64,000 bases of DNA, from positions 1 to 64,000 of the forward strand of contig CAZZIE010000005.1 in the NCBI GenBank assembly GCA_964654185.1, in the 5' to 3' direction. The notes beneath the pieces are model-generated. The model searched no databases. It saw only the letters and a list, made by a program, of their open reading frames with translations, and was not told where the DNA came from. Both the position numbers and the translations under genes were made by a program. This document shows, one piece after another, positions 8,285 through 16,398 of the stretch (position 1 is the stretch's first letter; each line of letters opens with the position of its first letter). Source of the stretch: CAYFQV01 sp964654185. Its GTDB lineage: Bacteria; Spirochaetota; Spirochaetia; DSM-27196; PWMO01.

Positions 8285-9175
8285 ATGACAAACGAGCACT
8301 CACGAAAACCCAGAGGCATGCGACGCGGCGTCCTCCGCCTTGGTGCCCTCGCCGCCATCCCGGGATTTCTCCTTTCCTGCACCACCATGGAGCGCCGCGC
8401 CGGCGCCTACGTCCGGGATGCACGGGAGACGGCATTCACGGAGGAGAGCAGCGGCGAGGAAGTAATTACCGAGGCGGATCTGAAGGATCTTCCACCGGTC
8501 GTACAGCGCTACTTTCGATTCGCCCGGGTTGTCGGGAAGCCGAAGATCCGCAGCTTCGGGTTTGTCATGGAGGGACGGATTCGGCAGTCCGCGGATGCTG
8601 CGTGGATGCCCTTTGTCTCGCGGCAGTACAACGATCTGCGAAATCCGGCGCGCGTTTACTACATCAACGCAGAGAACAACCCCATGACCGGCATTGACAG
8701 CTATCTGGAGGGCAAGGGGCGCATGCACATCAAGCTCTTCAATCTGATCACCGTGGGTGACTCGACCGGACCGGAGATGGACCGGGCCGCGCTGGTGACC
8801 TTTCTGAACGATCTCATGGTTTCCCCGAACGCCTACTTCTCGGTTCCCGTCCAGTGGCGTCAGATCGACGACTCTCATGCGGAGCTCTCCCTCACCCACG
8901 CAGGCATGACGGTCACCGCAACGCTCACCTTCGACGCGGAGGGACGCATTGTGAACTGGGAGAGTAACGACCGCTACGCCGAGATCGACGGCGCCTTCCT
9001 CCCGGATCGCTGGTCCACACCCATTGAGGAGTACGGGGAGCTCCGGGGCATGCGCGTCCCGGCCAAAGCGCGGGGCGTCCACAACGTCGACGGCAACCCC
9101 TACACCTACGTGGAGCTGAACCGCCTGACCGCGCTGGAGTGGAATCCCGACGCCCTCCCCGGCGCCGGACGCTAA
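8285..9175 (+). CDS. DUF6544-like lipoprotein
   Basis: 296 residues from the ATG at 8285, which has CGGAG 6-7 bases upstream; ATG at 8318 (MRRGV) is an alternative. The N-terminus has a basic region with paired Arg, a hydrophobic stretch and FLLSC, so lipidation is likely. The body matches the pattern I know for DUF6544: LPPVVQRYFRFA, a GRIRQSADAAWMPF block, MTGIDSYLEGKGRMHIKLF, PNAYFS, and the terminal VPAKARGVHNVDGNPYTYVEL. Family members are mostly cytosolic or membrane proteins of unknown role; a lipoprotein form is less usual. No operon partner: it lies alone between a terminator and the radical SAM gene. Confidence 0.72.
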   Translation: MTNEHSRKPRGMRRGVLRLGALAAIPGFLLSCTTMERRAGAYVRDARETAFTEESSGEEVITEADLKDLPPVVQRYFRFARVVGKPKIRSFGFVMEGRIRQSADAAWMPFVSRQYNDLRNPARVYYINAENNPMTGIDSYLEGKGRMHIKLFNLITVGDSTGPEMDRAALVTFLNDLMVSPNAYFSVPVQWRQIDDSHAELSLTHAGMTVTATLTFDAEGRIVNWESNDRYAEIDGAFLPDRWSTPIEEYGELRGMRVPAKARGVHNVDGNPYTYVELNRLTALEWNPDALPGAGR

Positions 9176-9198
9176 GGCGCGCGGATCCGCGCCGCCGC

Positions 9199-9204
9199 TA
9201 TACT
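9199..9204 (+). promoter_or_regulatory. -10 hexamer TATACT directly before the radical SAM gene
   Basis: TATACT ends 10 bases before the ATG at 9215; there is no Shine-Dalgarno and no clear -35 box. A leaderless or nearly leaderless transcript is implied. Confidence 0.4.
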
Positions 9205-9214
9205 GAACGTTGAA

Positions 9215-10084
9215 ATGCACACCCCCGAAATACTCACCGATCGCGCGCAGCAAGCTCTCGATCTTCTCCAGGATTGCGCGGTCTGTCCGCGGAAGTGCCG
9301 CGTCGACCGTAGCGCGGATGAGCTCGGCGTCTGCGGGATCGGGCGGGAGGCGCTGGTGGCGAGCTACGGACCCCACTTCGGCGAGGAGCGGCCCCTCGTC
9401 TCCCGGGGCGGCTCGGGTACCATCTTCTTTTCCGGGTGCAACCTGCTCTGCAGCTTCTGCCAGAACTGCGACATCAGCCACGGCCGGGTCGGCCGCCGCA
9501 CGGATGCCGAAGGGCTGGCGTGGATCATGCGCTACCTCCAGCGTTCCGGCTGCGAGAACATCAACCTGGTCACGCCGAGCCACGTCGTCCCGCAGATCCT
9601 GGAAGCTCTCGCTCTCGCCGACGACGTGACCCTGCCGATCGTCTACAACACCAACAGCTACGACTCCCTGGAAACCCTTCGCCTCCTGGACGGGGTCGTC
9701 GACATCTACCTGGCGGACTTCAAGTTCTGGAAGGGCGAAGGCCTCCCTTTTTTGTCTGGAGTCGATGATTACGGCGCTACCGCCGCAGAGGCCCTTCGCG
9801 AGATGCACCGGCAAGTCGGGGATCTGGAGGTACGAGGCGGGCGGGCGGTCCGCGGCCTCATGGTGCGCCACCTGGTCATGCCCGGCGACGTCTCGGATAC
9901 GGGGCGGATCATGGAGTTCATCGCCGGCCTTTCGAAAGACACCTACGTGAACGTCATGCCGCAGTACACCCCGCACTACCACGCCGTACACGACCCGGTC
10001 ATCGGCCGACGCATCTCCGAGCGGGAGTTCGTCGCCGCAGTGGACGCCGCGCGGCAGGCGGGGCTGCGGCGGATCGAGACATGA
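9215..10084 (+). CDS. Radical SAM protein, PflA-like (COG1313 type)
   Basis: 289 residues. The radical SAM cluster motif is C-N-L-L-C-S-F-C (C-x3-C-x2-C, about residues 74-81), preceded by FFSGCN and followed by QNCDIS. A second Cys set near the N-terminus (CAVCPRKCRVDR, then GVCGIG) is typical of this subgroup, related to pyruvate-formate-lyase activases and often annotated as such. The MVRHLVMPG and NVMPQYTP segments complete the barrel. The protein would cleave S-adenosylmethionine to make a radical on an unknown substrate; it may activate the glycyl radical enzyme whose gene begins at 1215, but they are 8 kb apart and in opposite orientation. Confidence 0.85.
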   Translation: MHTPEILTDRAQQALDLLQDCAVCPRKCRVDRSADELGVCGIGREALVASYGPHFGEERPLVSRGGSGTIFFSGCNLLCSFCQNCDISHGRVGRRTDAEGLAWIMRYLQRSGCENINLVTPSHVVPQILEALALADDVTLPIVYNTNSYDSLETLRLLDGVVDIYLADFKFWKGEGLPFLSGVDDYGATAAEALREMHRQVGDLEVRGGRAVRGLMVRHLVMPGDVSDTGRIMEFIAGLSKDTYVNVMPQYTPHYHAVHDPVIGRRISEREFVAAVDAARQAGLRRIET

Positions 10085-10224
10085 GTCGCGGGTCATGCGG
10101 GCCGGCGCCTGGAGGGTTCCCGCCGGCGGTACGTGGTGGAGCCGGCGCCGGCGCAGCCCGCGGGTGGCCCCCTGCGGGCGCCGCGCTGCGGGCGCCCTGG
10201 ATTCGCTCGTTGAAGGAGGAACTG

Positions 10225-10656
10225 ATGAGTCATGAGTACAACCTGCAACGGTTCGTAGATGCCCAGGAGCGCGTCGTTGATGCCGTAACGCGGGAGCTCC
10301 GGGATGGTGCAAAGCGAAGCCACTGGATGTGGTTCGTCTTTCCCCAGATTAAGGGACTCGGGCGAAGCTCCACGGCGCAGCACTACGCCATTGGCTCCCT
10401 TGACGAGGCGAAGGCGTACCTGGAGCACCCGGTTCTGGGCAAACGGCTCCGGGAATGGACGCAGATCCTCCTGAACCTCGAGGGGCCTTCGGCGGAACAG
10501 ATCTTCGGCTATCCGGACTATCTCAAGTTCCGCTCGTCAATGACCCTCTTCAGCCGGGTTCCCGGGGCGCCGGACCTGTTTCAACGGGCTTTGGACAAGT
10601 ATTACGGCGGGAAGCCTGACGGGGCCACGCTCAGAATCCTGGGTCTTCCGGGGTAG
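10225..10656 (+). CDS. DUF1810 family protein
   Basis: 143 residues, matching the family's usual length of about 140. It has the characteristic LQRFVDAQ start, HWMWFVFPQIKGLG, YAIGSLDEAKAYLEHPVLG, and a FRSSMTLF segment ahead of ALDKYYGG near the end. Soluble and probably cytosolic; the biochemical role of DUF1810 is unknown. The ATG at 10225 is fixed by an AAGGAGGA Shine-Dalgarno 5 bases upstream. The open frame continues 5' of it but overlaps the radical SAM gene and lacks any signal. Confidence 0.9.
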   Translation: MSHEYNLQRFVDAQERVVDAVTRELRDGAKRSHWMWFVFPQIKGLGRSSTAQHYAIGSLDEAKAYLEHPVLGKRLREWTQILLNLEGPSAEQIFGYPDYLKFRSSMTLFSRVPGAPDLFQRALDKYYGGKPDGATLRILGLPG

Positions 10657-10725
10657 ACCACTGCCGAACGCCCTCTCCCCTGAATCCTTCACAAGAGACG
10701 GTACACTACAGGGCCTCGTTTGTTC

Positions 10726-10754
10726 TTGACGGTCCCGGGCACCTCACCTACCAT
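10726..10754 (+). promoter_or_regulatory. Promoter of the PEGA-type exported protein gene
   Basis: TTGACG, exactly 17 bases, TACCAT. A start site near 10761 would give a leader of about 22 bases containing a weak AAGGCGG. Confidence 0.6.
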
Positions 10755-10783
10755 CGAGCCAAAAAGGCGGTAGACCTCCGGTC

Positions 10784-12712
10784 ATGCGTACACGAGAGTT
10801 TCTCCGCGCTTCGGCGCTCCTTGTCCTGGCAGCAGCTTCGTCGATCGTCCCCGCTCAGGTTCACGCTCAAGCACGAACCGTCGCACTGGCACCTCTGGCG
10901 CCACCCGAGGGCCGCCCGGAGCTGGTGGCAGCGGTTGAACAGGTCAACCGCACCGCCCTGCTCACCCTGCAGCTCCTCGGCGACTACGATGTATCCCGAC
11001 TCGACGACCGGGACGCCCTGACCGATCCGGAAGAGGCGCGCCGGCTGGCAGAGGAGAACGGGTACGACAACGTCATCTTTGGCGAGGCCCGGCTCAACGA
11101 GCAGGGTCAGCTGGTCCTTTCCATGCGCGTCTACGACCGCTTTCTGGACGAGGTGACCCTGGAGTCGACGCAGGTCGCCCGCCGGCTCCTCGCGGTCTTC
11201 GACACCGCGGACATCCTGGTGACGGAGCTGGTATCCGCCTTCAGCGGCAGGGTGATTCGCTTTGGCGCCATTGACCTCCGCCTGCAACCGCAGGCCGCCG
11301 CCGTTTCGATCTCCCTGGACGGGACGGCCATTGCGAACGTGTCGAAGGCCTTCGACCGAGTACTCACGGGAGAGCGGACGGTCCGCGTGAGCCAGGAGCG
11401 TATGTTCGGGGAAACCACCATCTTCGAGCGCAGCGTTTTCGTAGAGGCAGACGAGACGGCCCGAATCAGCGTCGAGATCCCGGAGCTCACGCGGCGCGAA
11501 GCGCAGACCCTCAATGAGCTCTCCCGGACCATTCGGGAGTCCTTGGCCCTTCGAAGCGCACGTCAGGAGGTCTCGGATGCACTCTCCCGCCTGGGCGAGG
11601 TGGTCGCAGATTCCTCCTACTCTCCCGCCATCCTGGAATGGCAGGATCGATACGCGCAACTTCAGGGCGAGTTCGAGCTCGCTGAACTTGGCAGGGACAT
11701 TCTCGACTGGCGTGAGGGAGACCCGGACGCCGGGCCCGGCACCGCCGCGGCGCGTACCCTGGCGCTTTACCGGAGTGCAAATGCATACCGGGATCCCGCA
11801 AGAATTCGGAACGGCGCCGCGACCAACCTTCGCGTCTACATGGAGCTCCTGGCGCTGCGATCCGCCGGCTATCTATCAGAGCGCGACTTTGCCGCCGCGG
11901 AAGAGCAACTCCTTGCAGCTACCGACAGCGAGCTCGGCTTGACGGGTTCGCTACGTGGGGCGCAGGAGGCGCTTGATGCCGACCTCACCTTCCTGCGGGA
12001 GCTCGTCGACGAGCGCGACCGCCTTGCCGATCGGGGGAGCCCCTTCTGGGACGGCACCGCCCTGGTCGGCGGCCTGGCCTTCGGGGCGGGTTCGGGTTAC
12101 CTCTTTGCTACCGATTACGCGACCACCCTCTATCAGGACGCCATGACCACCTACGAGGAACAGTACGTTCCTGCCACCGAAGCGAGCGAGGCGGAGTCTC
12201 TCCACCGGGAGGTGCGCCGGGAGATCGTCCTGGCAAACACCCTGGAAATCGCCAAGTGGGCGGGCCTGGGCCTCTCTCCGGCGGGGGTCTTCCAGGCCGT
12301 TCGCGGATGGTACCGGCGCCGGGTCGCTCCGGACCGCTACGTGTCCGAGCAGCTCGAAGCGCACTTCGGCCGGGAGATGGACGCCGCACTCTCGCTCTTC
12401 GGAGACGACCAGCGCCGGCGCGGCGCGGCGCGGCGTCGCGCCGGTGCCGACCCGCTGCAACTCGTCGTCACGGGGTTTCCGGCGGACACCCCGGTGGCCG
12501 TGGACGGCCGCACGATCGGCGCGACGCCGCTGGTCCGGGAGATCGATCCCACCGGGGACGGCACGGCCTCGATCGGGGACTCCAGGGCGGGCGGCGACGC
12601 CCGGACGGGTGGCGGGGCGGGCGTCCAGGGCCGCGAGCTCACCGTAATCGTCGGCGAGCAAAACTTCAGAATACCCGCGGAGCCGGGACGCCGCGTCGTG
12701 GTGCCGCGCTGA
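10784..12712 (+). CDS. Exported PEGA-domain protein of unknown function
   Basis: 642 residues. A signal peptide with an AQVHAQA-type cleavage site opens the protein. Residues about 30-150 resemble a TolB-N-like or FlgO-like fold (VALAPLAPPEGRPEL, then EENGYDNVIFGEARL). A PEGA-like beta domain follows at about 165-230 (VSISLDGTAI, GERTVRVSQERMFGE). The middle, about 230-420, is helical with repeated short charged helices. One hydrophobic segment lies near 427-445 (ALVGGLAFGAGSGYLF). A second PEGA-like stretch is near the C-terminus (LVVTGFPADTPVAVDGRTIGATPL). Spirochaetes have many such envelope proteins of unknown role. Isolated transcription unit. Confidence 0.7.
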   Translation: MRTREFLRASALLVLAAASSIVPAQVHAQARTVALAPLAPPEGRPELVAAVEQVNRTALLTLQLLGDYDVSRLDDRDALTDPEEARRLAEENGYDNVIFGEARLNEQGQLVLSMRVYDRFLDEVTLESTQVARRLLAVFDTADILVTELVSAFSGRVIRFGAIDLRLQPQAAAVSISLDGTAIANVSKAFDRVLTGERTVRVSQERMFGETTIFERSVFVEADETARISVEIPELTRREAQTLNELSRTIRESLALRSARQEVSDALSRLGEVVADSSYSPAILEWQDRYAQLQGEFELAELGRDILDWREGDPDAGPGTAAARTLALYRSANAYRDPARIRNGAATNLRVYMELLALRSAGYLSERDFAAAEEQLLAATDSELGLTGSLRGAQEALDADLTFLRELVDERDRLADRGSPFWDGTALVGGLAFGAGSGYLFATDYATTLYQDAMTTYEEQYVPATEASEAESLHREVRREIVLANTLEIAKWAGLGLSPAGVFQAVRGWYRRRVAPDRYVSEQLEAHFGREMDAALSLFGDDQRRRGAARRRAGADPLQLVVTGFPADTPVAVDGRTIGATPLVREIDPTGDGTASIGDSRAGGDARTGGGAGVQGRELTVIVGEQNFRIPAEPGRRVVVPR

Positions 12713-12743
12713 GGCGCGATTGCGTCGTGTCGCGGGTCGCCCG

Positions 12744-12772
12744 GTGACGCCGGAGACCTCTTCCGCTACACT
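12744..12772 (+). promoter_or_regulatory. Promoter of yjbQ, possibly leaderless
   Basis: GTGACG, 17 bases, TACACT, then 7 bases to the ATG. A GGAG overlaps the gap but is too close (3 bases) to act as a normal Shine-Dalgarno. Confidence 0.45.
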
Positions 12773-12779
12773 GGAGCGC

Positions 12780-13190
12780 ATGCAACGAGTTCTCTCCTTT
12801 TCGACGAGCGCCCACGAGGAGCTCATCGACATCACCGATCGGGTCTCCGGAGTCGTTGCCGAGAGCGGCGTCACGACCGGTGTGTGCGCCGTGTACTCCC
12901 GCGGGGCGACCGCGGGCATTATGATCCAGGAGAACTGGGACGACAGCGTGCAGCAGGACGTGATCGCGCTGCTCCGAAAGCTCGCCCCGCAGGGGGTGTG
13001 GCTCCACGACCGGCAGGACGGCAATGCGGACTCCCACCTCAAGTCCGGCCTGGTCGGCGCGAGCGAGACGATTCCCATAATCGACGGACAACTCGGCCTC
13101 TCCACGTGGCAGAACATCTTCTTCTGCGAGTTCGACGGTCCCCGTCGCACCCGGGAAGCGGTCGTCACCATTCTGCGGTCCACCGGGTAG
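12780..13190 (+). CDS. yjbQ: YjbQ/UPF0047 family protein
   Basis: 136 residues, full length for UPF0047. Family hallmarks are present: ITDRVSGVV near the start, then GVCAVYSRGATAGIMIQEN, the NADSHLKSGLVGASETIPI block with the conserved His, and the closing LGLSTWQNIFFCEFDGPR. Members complement thiamine-phosphate synthase deficiency weakly in Escherichia coli and are sometimes called secondary thiamine-phosphate synthase; the true reaction is uncertain. In the second conserved region a Thr replaces the common His (VYSRGATAG rather than HTSA), so the metal site should be checked. Cytosolic. The start follows a TACACT hexamer by 7 bases. Confidence 0.88.
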   Translation: MQRVLSFSTSAHEELIDITDRVSGVVAESGVTTGVCAVYSRGATAGIMIQENWDDSVQQDVIALLRKLAPQGVWLHDRQDGNADSHLKSGLVGASETIPIIDGQLGLSTWQNIFFCEFDGPRRTREAVVTILRSTG

Positions 13191-13240
13191 GTGTGCGCGT
13201 GGGCCTGTATACATCGATCCTCAGTATCTGAAGGGGTGTA

Positions 13241-13882
13241 TTGAGAGCCATGTCCGGCAAGATGTGTCCGAAGCTGATTCTGGAAGGCACGCGACTCACG
13301 TTCAAGACCGAGATCGCCTTTGCCCTGAATGAGCATCCCCGGGTTGTGGGACCGCGGAAGTATCGGTACCACTCGCCGCTTGTTTCCGCGGAGTGGTGCG
13401 CCTTCACCAACTTCGCATGGGGGCGCGGCATGATCAACTTCGAGCCGGAGGAGGAGGTCCTGGCCCTGGAAGCGTACGAGACGTGGACCCGCCTCTTCGA
13501 GCTGCAGCGCTACTACTCCTGGATCCTGGACCGCTGGCACATCTCGACGCTGGCGCACCAGCTCCGCGTCCGCGGCCGCCGCTACGACTTCAGCGACCTG
13601 GAGCGGCGCATGGCCGCCGTCGGCTTCCACCTGGTCCACCTTACCCGCACCGCGGACTCCTTCGCCGCTGCCCGGGAAGAGCGCCTCAAGGTCTCCGGCA
13701 ACCCCTCACAGTACGACGACCTCTCGCTGTTCCTGGAGGAGCAGTCACTCATGGAAGATCTGATTCAGAGATCGATGCTGCCGGCCGTGCGCATTGACAT
13801 CTCCGACAACAACGTCGGCCGCGCCGTCGAGGAGATCGCCGACCACCTGCACGAAACCGGCGCCATCTGGGCGGACTACTGA
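13241..13882 (+). CDS. Thymidylate-kinase-like P-loop protein with atypical Walker A
   Basis: 213 residues from a TTG at 13241 that has AAGGGG 4 bases upstream; the ATG at 13250 is the other possible start. The N-terminus, LILEGTRLTFKTEIAFAL, looks like a nucleoside or nucleotide kinase P-loop (G-x4-GK[ST]) but with Phe in place of the last Gly. The segment ILDRWHISTLAHQL parallels the DRYxxSSxAYQ motif of thymidylate kinases, and VHLTRTADSF fits the next strand and lid. The residues EGT, KT and DR are kept, so nucleotide binding is plausible. No partner gene; a convergent terminator follows. Family unknown to me. Confidence 0.6.
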   Translation: MRAMSGKMCPKLILEGTRLTFKTEIAFALNEHPRVVGPRKYRYHSPLVSAEWCAFTNFAWGRGMINFEPEEEVLALEAYETWTRLFELQRYYSWILDRWHISTLAHQLRVRGRRYDFSDLERRMAAVGFHLVHLTRTADSFAAAREERLKVSGNPSQYDDLSLFLEEQSLMEDLIQRSMLPAVRIDISDNNVGRAVEEIADHLHETGAIWADY

Positions 13883-13950
13883 GCGGGATGCCGCAGCCGG
13901 GACGCGCAAACGCTCGGCCGAGTGACGCGTGGTCCGGGGCTCCGGACAAA

Positions 13951-13980
13951 AAGAGAGCGGACCCGGAGATCCGCTCTTTT
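13951..13980. terminator. Bidirectional terminator
   Basis: An 11-bp stem (AAGAGAGCGGA with TCCGCTCTTTT, one G-U) with an 8-base loop; A tract on the left, T tract on the right. It sits between the kinase-like gene and the convergent RRM gene and can serve both. Confidence 0.8.
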
Positions 13981-14046
13981 CATGGTTGTTTGAAGTTTAC
14001 GTCGTGCGGTCGAGACCGGGATCCGGTCGTAACCGCCGTACGGACG

Positions 14047-14310
14047 CTACCAGCGGCGATCGTTCCGCGGCTTCGCCTCGTTCACCTTCAACTGCCGACC
14101 GTCGAAATCGTGCCCATTCAGGGCGTTCTCCGCGGCGCGTGCTTCCTCTTCAGTAGCCATCTCAATGAAGCCGAAGCCCCGAGAGCGACCGGTGTCACGA
14201 TCGGTGATGACGTTTGCTGAAACTACTTCACCGTATTGGGCGAAGAGGTCGCGGAGCTCATTCTCCTGCGTCTGGTAGTTGAGGTTGCCGACATAAAGCT
14301 TGCTGGCCAT
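14047..14310 (-). CDS. RRM RNA-binding protein (paralogue 1)
   Basis: 87 residues, a single RNA-recognition motif: RNP2 is KLYVGNL near the N-terminus, RNP1 is RGFGFIEM at about 44-51. Bacterial proteins of this type bind single-stranded RNA and are often cold-induced in cyanobacteria and other lineages. Compared with the paralogue at 40356 it is about 85-90 percent identical by eye. The start is fixed by an AGAAGGAGAG Shine-Dalgarno. The mRNA leader is about 110 bases and shares two elements with the paralogue's leader, so common post-transcriptional control is likely. Confidence 0.93.
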   Translation of the reverse strand: MASKLYVGNLNYQTQENELRDLFAQYGEVVSANVITDRDTGRSRGFGFIEMATEEEARAAENALNGHDFDGRQLKVNEAKPRNDRRW

Positions 14311-14329
14311 AGAAACTCTCCTTCTGCTC
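14311..14329 (-). promoter_or_regulatory. Start region of RRM gene 1: GGAGAG Shine-Dalgarno plus hairpin
   Basis: In the mRNA the Shine-Dalgarno AGGAGAG is directly preceded by GCAGA, which pairs with TCTGC five bases further 5' (loop CTTGA; the 5' arm extends to about 14337). The same stem with a different loop occurs before the second RRM gene. Confidence 0.6.
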
Positions 14330-14375
14330 AAGGCAGATACGAAATTTGTTCGGAATGCGAAAGGCTTACTCTGAC

Positions 14376-14417
14376 TTGAACCATGAAGGAAAGCAGAAAA
14401 GCAGTCACGAAATCCGA
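14376..14417 (-). promoter_or_regulatory. Conserved 5'-leader block of RRM gene 1
   Basis: The mRNA-sense block begins TCGGATTTCGTGACTGC, continues with a pyrimidine-rich CTGCTTTCCTTCA and ends GGTTCAA. It lies 66-107 bases upstream of the start codon, at the predicted mRNA 5' end. It matches 40694-40738, upstream of the other RRM gene, almost base for base apart from small indels. Confidence 0.75.
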
Positions 14418-14427
14418 AATCCAAAAT

Positions 14428-14456
14428 ACGGTACCCTTGATTTCGCCAAGAGTCAA
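14428..14456 (-). promoter_or_regulatory. Promoter of RRM gene 1
   Basis: Minus strand: TTGACT, 17 bases, TACCGT. Predicted start near 14421 puts the conserved block at the very 5' end of the mRNA. Confidence 0.5.
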
Positions 14457-14548
14457 CGGATATTCTGCCGTTTTCGCCGAATCGGTCGGCGACCGAAGAA
14501 TGCTGCGTCAGGGCGCTCTTGGCGGTGTCGCGAACCGGCGCCGGGCGC

Positions 14549-14578
14549 TTGTCGCGGCCCGTACACCTCGTCTACTCT
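14549..14578 (+). promoter_or_regulatory. Promoter of the YdcZ gene, probably leaderless
   Basis: TTGTCG, 18 bases, TACTCT, then only 6 bases to the ATG. No Shine-Dalgarno. Confidence 0.55.
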
Positions 14579-14584
14579 GCGCCC

Positions 14585-15067
14585 ATGAGGATCATCCTGG
14601 GCATACTTGCAGCACTTCTTACCGGTACCGCCATTGCCATGCAGTCAACTCTCAACGGCCGTGTCGGCGCGGTGATAGGTCCAATCCGAACAGGCCTGGC
14701 AGTGAACGCTCTCGGCGGCAGCATGGCCCTCCTTGTCATTGCCGTGCTGGTGCTTCTGGCGCACTGGAACGTCATTCCAGGGCCATTCTCCGCGGCGCGA
14801 GAGGCCGGAAAGGTGGGAGCGACCTTCCTGATGCTCCTCGCCGCAGGCCTTCTTGGAATCGTCATTATCAGCGGCGTCTCATTCGCGGTGCAGGGAGTCG
14901 GCGTCACCGCAGGCCTGGCAGCGGTCATCCTGGCACAGCTTGTCGTCGGACTCGTCATCGACGCGGTCGGCGGCGGAAGCATTGGCGCCATTGCGATCGA
15001 CTTCCGGCGCATTGCCGGGATCATTGCAATGGCGGTGGGGGTTTATCTGCTGGTGCCGCGGGGGTGA
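14585..15067 (+). CDS. YdcZ/DUF606 family DMT-type membrane protein
   Basis: 160 residues with five hydrophobic helices, typical of the DUF606 half-size drug/metabolite transporter group. Recognisable blocks are the opening MRIILGILAALLTGTAIAMQ, STLNGRVGAVIGP, and the closing pattern AQLVVGLVIDAVGG followed by IAGIIAMAVGVYLLVPRG. Family members sit in the inner membrane; substrates are mostly unknown. It stands alone, divergent from the RRM gene and upstream of the minus-strand island. The ATG at 14585 is selected because a TACTCT -10 hexamer ends 6 bases before it. Confidence 0.88.
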   Translation: MRIILGILAALLTGTAIAMQSTLNGRVGAVIGPIRTGLAVNALGGSMALLVIAVLVLLAHWNVIPGPFSAAREAGKVGATFLMLLAAGLLGIVIISGVSFAVQGVGVTAGLAAVILAQLVVGLVIDAVGGGSIGAIAIDFRRIAGIIAMAVGVYLLVPRG

Positions 15068-15225
15068 TGGCTGCCCGGTCCGTGTGTTCGCCACGTGTCA
15101 CAACTTCCGGGCGGCCATCGCCGTCCCAGTTTCCGCAAGGACTTTGTCCCAACCATGCCGACCTCACCAACGGTAGTGTGCCAATAGCAGGGAGGCGCAC
15201 GCCAGATTTCAATTCCCGGTGATTG

Positions 15226-16398
15226 TTACTTTCGAATGACTTCCCTTGGAGCCGAGTTCAACCTGGCAGATCCGTCAGCGGTGACTACGAATCCATCTTC
15301 AAAGCGAAAGCCTCCCCAAGGCGCGAGAAACAGCGGTATGTCGATGGAGAAGACCATGTTTTCTTGTACCAGTTGTGTACTGTACTGTGAGAGTATCGGT
15401 GGCTCGAACTCCGCCATCCCTACACTGTGAACACCAGAATACACAAAGTACTCACCCAACCCCTTCTGATCCAGGAGACGGCGAGCCGGCAGTTCGACAT
15501 CGGCGCCAGATACGCCAGGCCGAAGAGCTTTCTCCGCCTCGTGCTGCGCATCCAGCGCCACTTGTAGTGCGAACTCGATGTCGTCAGACACACTTCCTAC
15601 AACCACCGGACGACCAATGGCAGGATTGTATCCTCTGAACCTGGGTCCAATTGTGACCAGAACTAGCTCGTCGTTCTTGATCTTCCTGTCAGTAGGTCGC
15701 ACCACAATCGGGTGCGTATGTTCCGACCCACTCGCCACAATTGGATCTATTGCAAAGCCTTCGGCGCCCCGAGCCCTCATCACTGCTTCCCCGGCAGCGG
15801 CGACCTCACGTTCCGACACCCCCACTTTGATGGCGTCTACACACGCTGATAGCGCTTCGTCCGCGATCGAGTATCCGTGCCGGATGATTTCGATTTCGGT
15901 CGAGGACTTGACACTTCTCAGTGAGACCAACATGTTATTGGCATCGAACCAACTGGCCGATGGAGGCAGGACCCCCTGGAGTTTTGTGAAGGTAGCCCAT
16001 GGAACGACGTCAAGCCCCACGAATCCGATGGAATTGATCGCACCTCCCATATTGGCGCTCATCCACTTCAGAATCGACGAAAGCGACTCCATCTTCGTGT
16101 ACGGATAATCTTCACCCGGTATGGCGAACTCTTCGATGACGCGAATGTCCCAAATCGCTGAATGAAGACGGGCGTATTCAGGAGTCTCAGGACCGACTCC
16201 GAGAACCGGTTCGCCAACGGCCGGGAGGATCACCATGGCGTCCTCAAAATGGGTCGGAAAATCACTTAGATACCGTACATTGCCGGGGCCGAAGACCGCC
16301 TTGTCGTTCGATAACGCGATCAGTACGTCTGTACCGTTTCCAGCCATGTCTTGCTGGAGTCGTTTCCAACGTTCTGCGAAATCAGGATTGTCGTACAT
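15226..16398 (-). CDS. M24-fold (creatinase/aminopeptidase P-like) hydrolase without metal ligands
   Basis: 390 residues. The N-terminal creatinase_N domain (about 1-130) precedes an M24 domain (about 150-385). In true aminopeptidases the pattern is DxG-GY-xDxxR; here it reads LVTIGPRFRGYNPAIGRP, so the first metal Asp is Thr and the second is absent. The His of the HxxG region (GVHSVGMAEFEPP) and the late Glu (FRFEDGFVV) remain, while the first metal Glu is replaced by Asp (FSIDIPLF). Loss of metal ligands recalls creatinase, which hydrolyses a C-N bond without metal. A non-peptidase amide/ureido hydrolase is therefore more likely (inference). The ATG at 16398 has GGGAGGA about 9 bases ahead. 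Last gene of the RbsABC-type operon. Confidence 0.8.
   Translation of the reverse strand: MYDNPDFAERWKRLQQDMAGNGTDVLIALSNDKAVFGPGNVRYLSDFPTHFEDAMVILPAVGEPVLGVGPETPEYARLHSAIWDIRVIEEFAIPGEDYPYTKMESLSSILKWMSANMGGAINSIGFVGLDVVPWATFTKLQGVLPPSASWFDANNMLVSLRSVKSSTEIEIIRHGYSIADEALSACVDAIKVGVSEREVAAAGEAVMRARGAEGFAIDPIVASGSEHTHPIVVRPTDRKIKNDELVLVTIGPRFRGYNPAIGRPVVVGSVSDDIEFALQVALDAQHEAEKALRPGVSGADVELPARRLLDQKGLGEYFVYSGVHSVGMAEFEPPILSQYSTQLVQENMVFSIDIPLFLAPWGGFRFEDGFVVTADGSARLNSAPREVIRK

Noticed and set aside
8300..10312. A 670-codon open frame on the minus strand
   Set aside because: It lies antisense to the DUF6544 and radical SAM genes, which have clear families and start signals; long antisense frames are expected at this G+C content.
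11951..13639. A 562-codon minus-strand frame
   Set aside because: Spans the reverse of three supported plus-strand genes and an intergenic region; no domain.
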